Shown here: in pieces, positions 4,225 to 5,353 of the stretch | How positions within the stretch are numbered: the stretch's first letter is position 1 | Layout of the letters: each line of letters opens with the position of its first letter | NCBI GenBank assembly: GCA_003648875.1 | Contig: QMQC01000152.1 | Coordinates: 1-5,353 of the forward strand | Length of the DNA stretch: 5,353 nucleotides | Direction of reading: 5' to 3' | Origin: Actinomycetota bacterium | GTDB lineage: Bacteria; Actinomycetota; Acidimicrobiia; Spongiisociales; UBA5794 | Translations under genes and position numbers: made by a program | The notes under the pieces: generated by a model | What the model saw: the letters and a program-made list of their open reading frames with translations, nothing else | What the model was told of the DNA's origin: nothing | Databases searched by the model: none

Positions 4225-5091
4225 TCAAGACAGCAGAACAGGGCTGGGTAAGAACGCAAGCAGGATGAACCAGAACCCAACCGTTGCCAACACGAACCCA
4301 CCCCACCTCTTGACCGTTGGTCCGGTCGTGCGAACGGGTCTGAGCGCATCGATGCTCAAGAACGACACGGCCACAGATGCAGTGATGATGAGGGTTACGA
4401 AGACCGCTGCGGCCGTCGCAAACGCCACCACAGTCTGTGTCGTGCCGACGGTGAGGGTTTGGGCCGCCAGACCGGCAAGCAGTGGTCCTGTTCAACCGAA
4501 TCCTGCCAGTAGGTACCCGAAGCCGTAGACGACATCACTTCGCGCTCGGCTCGACTGGTCGGAGGGATCGAAGGTACGACTTGCGGCGCTGGCGACCCGA
4601 TCGAGCCACCGCATCTCGATGTGCATCAGCCTCGCCTGACGGAGACCGAATCCGACAAGCAGAATCCCCACCGTCAGTCGAAAGATCCGCCCCGCAGTTG
4701 TGTCGAATCCGATCACGCTGCCGAAGGCGGTTCCACCCAACGCCAACACGACCGCCATGAGTCCGAAGAAAGCAACGGCACCGGCGCCTATTCGAACCGC
4801 GCTCGAAATGGCCGCTCCCTTCGTTTCGCTGGATCTCCGTGCGAGGAAAGCCAGAAGCAAGGGGAACGAGCAAGGCGAGAAGAAGGCTGCAAAGCCCGTG
4901 GCTGCAGCCAGAACCATCACACCGGTGCTGATCTCCCGGTCAGACCCGACGAAGGCGACGAAGCCGAGATACCCTGCGACACCCACAACGACCATCGCCA
5001 CAAGGATCGCGCCGAATCTGAATCGAGATCTCGCCCGGAGTGCTGTTTCGTCCACGTCGACCTCACGATCGCCTCGTCTGACAACAGACAA
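4225..5091 (-). CDS. CcdA/DsbD-type thiol-disulfide transporter, probable selenoprotein (in-frame TGA at 4494-4492)
   Basis: CcdA-type membrane proteins pass reducing equivalents from cytoplasmic thioredoxin to extracytoplasmic thiol proteins through two cysteines buried in two membrane spans. Here the first site is FFSPCSFPLLL with C74. The second site reads GYLLAGFG, TGA, TGPLLAGL, so codon 200 (TGA) falls exactly on the cysteine of the 'C-x-G-P-hydrophobic' motif. Translation continues in frame for 88 codons with further membrane spans and ends at TGA 4227-4225, giving 288 residues. Without recoding, the product would stop at residue 199 and lose its active site. A SECIS-like hairpin follows the TGA at the fdhF spacing. 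Spans lie near 27-49, 58-84, 95-120, 134-152, 187-211, 214-242 and 256-283. The TTG 5091 start is the longest; GTG 5055, with GAGG 5 nt upstream, is an alternative. A simple nonsense mutation remains possible. Confidence 0.8.
4463..4480 (-). promoter_or_regulatory. SECIS-like hairpin downstream of the in-frame TGA
   Basis: On the minus-strand mRNA, GCC (4476-4474), loop GGUCU (4473-4469) and GGC (4468-4466) form the apical hairpin. Below it U4477 pairs with G4465, U4478 is bulged, and C4479-G4464 and G4480-C4463 extend the stem. The loop starts 18 nt after the UGA (4494-4492). The E. coli fdhF SECIS has the same 18-nt distance, the same GGUCU sequence and a bulged U in the 5' arm, the features recognised by the elongation factor SelB. 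The lower stem beyond six pairs is not clear. Confidence 0.75.
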
Positions 5092-5099
5092 GGTACAGC

Positions 5100-5121
5100 C
5101 TCGACCTACTCGAAGGTCGAG
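5100..5121. repeat. Perfect 8-bp inverted repeat upstream of the CcdA-like gene
   Basis: CTCGACCT (5100-5107) and AGGTCGAG (5114-5121) are perfect inverted copies with a 6-nt spacer, placed 9 bp before the TTG 5091. No T tract follows on the minus strand, so it is a poor terminator. It could be an operator: a weak promoter CTGACA (5131-5126) with TAGGTC (5108-5103), 17 nt apart on the minus strand, would overlap it. Confidence 0.4.
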
Positions 5122-5147
5122 CTCATGTCAGTTCGGTACCGGTCACC

Positions 5148-5164
5148 ATCGTGAGCACCACGAT
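5148..5164. repeat. Small hairpin at the end of the cyclodeaminase-like gene
   Basis: ATCGTG (5148-5153) and CACGAT (5159-5164) can pair across AGCAC, directly at the minus-strand stop codon 5166-5164. It has no T tract, so a terminator role is doubtful; it may only be a short 3'-end stem. Confidence 0.25.
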
Positions 5165-5353
5165 CAACCCGTTGCAGGACCGGCGAGATGCACTTCGACC
5201 GCTTCTGCAACCTGCCTTCCGAGAGCGTGCGCCCGCTCCAGCGCACGGTCATGACGGTCGGCGATCTCGGATGGGTCGCCATCGAGACCGTCGAGGTTGA
5301 TGCGCACGTTCAGTGATGCTCCCTCTGCGGCTGCGACCGCACAGGCGCCGGCG
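5164..5353 (-). CDS. Cyclodeaminase/methenyl-tetrahydrofolate cyclohydrolase (FTCD_C) family, C-terminal part
   Basis: The gene enters from the right edge and its last 62 codons end at TGA 5166-5164. The peptide AAAEGASLNVRINLDGLDGD followed by a long helix (DRALERAHALGRQVAEAVEVHL) matches the C-terminal end of the formiminotransferase-cyclodeaminase domain, where 'GA-x-x-NV-x-INL' precedes the 'lkD' turn and a final helix of the four-helix folate-binding bundle. Such enzymes release ammonia from 5-formimino-tetrahydrofolate or hydrolyse methenyl-tetrahydrofolate in one-carbon metabolism. The substrate-binding N-terminal part is outside the window, so the exact activity is open. It lies 72 bp upstream of the CcdA-like gene on the same strand; shared transcription is possible but two inverted repeats separate them. 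Confidence 0.6.
   Translation of the reverse strand, partial: AGACAVAAAEGASLNVRINLDGLDGDPSEIADRHDRALERAHALGRQVAEAVEVHLAGPATG

Noticed and set aside
4492..4494. Treating the TGA as the true end of a shorter CcdA-like protein.
   Set aside because: It would cut the protein one residue before the second conserved redox-active position, while the same frame continues as CcdA-like membrane sequence for 88 codons and a SECIS-like hairpin follows.
4163..4528. Plus-strand open frames 4163-4528, 4621-5154 and 4700-5254.
   Set aside because: They are antisense to the CcdA-like gene, have low-complexity Arg/Thr/Ser-rich composition and no family resemblance.

Overview
The window reads like a high-GC actinobacterium. 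Supporting signs are GTG and TTG starts, several genes with a TANNNT -10 box placed 6-7 nt before the start codon (the layout of leaderless transcripts), a MazEF module of actinobacterial flavour, and a leaderless poly-cysteine leader peptide of the kind known from mycobacteria. I cannot name the genus; an acidimicrobial or related lineage is only a guess. Almost every gene is assigned from protein motifs read by eye, without database searches.

Plus strand, left to right: the C-terminal end of an SDR-type NAD(P)-dependent epimerase/dehydratase (1-176); a ribbon-helix-helix antitoxin and MazF-like toxin pair overlapping in TTGA (231-799); a 23-codon leaderless leader peptide with five consecutive Cys codons (919-990) followed by a terminator-like hairpin (about 1025-1060), together forming a probable cysteine-responsive attenuator; a PLP-dependent cysteine synthase family gene (1095-2084); a TusA-family sulfur carrier gene (2095-2376); a Cys/His-rich, probably metal-binding small ORF with an uncertain 5' end (2383-2721); a 5'-truncated remnant of a SAM-dependent methyltransferase (about 2732-2989); and a multi-pass membrane protein of the alkaline ceramidase superfamily (3025-4011).

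Minus strand, read from the right edge leftwards: the C-terminal part of a formiminotransferase-cyclodeaminase (FTCD_C) type protein (5353-5164); a CcdA/DsbD-type transmembrane thiol-disulfide transporter gene (5091-4225) interrupted by an in-frame TGA; and a 3' fragment of a thioredoxin-like gene (about 4160-3990), whose end overlaps the convergent ceramidase gene by 22 bp.

The main finding is that in-frame TGA. It sits exactly where CcdA proteins carry their second redox-active cysteine, the reading frame stays perfectly CcdA-like for 88 more codons, and 18 nt after the TGA comes a hairpin with a GGUCU apical loop and a bulged U on its 5' arm. This is the spacing and architecture of the Escherichia coli fdhF SECIS element. 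The gene is therefore most likely a selenoprotein, a CcdA-like transporter pairing one Cys with one selenocysteine, and automatic annotation would split or truncate it.

The second notable system is the sulfur operon: cysteine synthesis and a sulfur carrier placed behind a poly-Cys leader whose stall position would leave free a segment able to compete with the terminator. Chalcogen and thiol chemistry (cysteine synthase, TusA, Cys/His-rich protein, Sec-CcdA, thioredoxin-like fragment) thus recurs through the window, next to visible gene decay.
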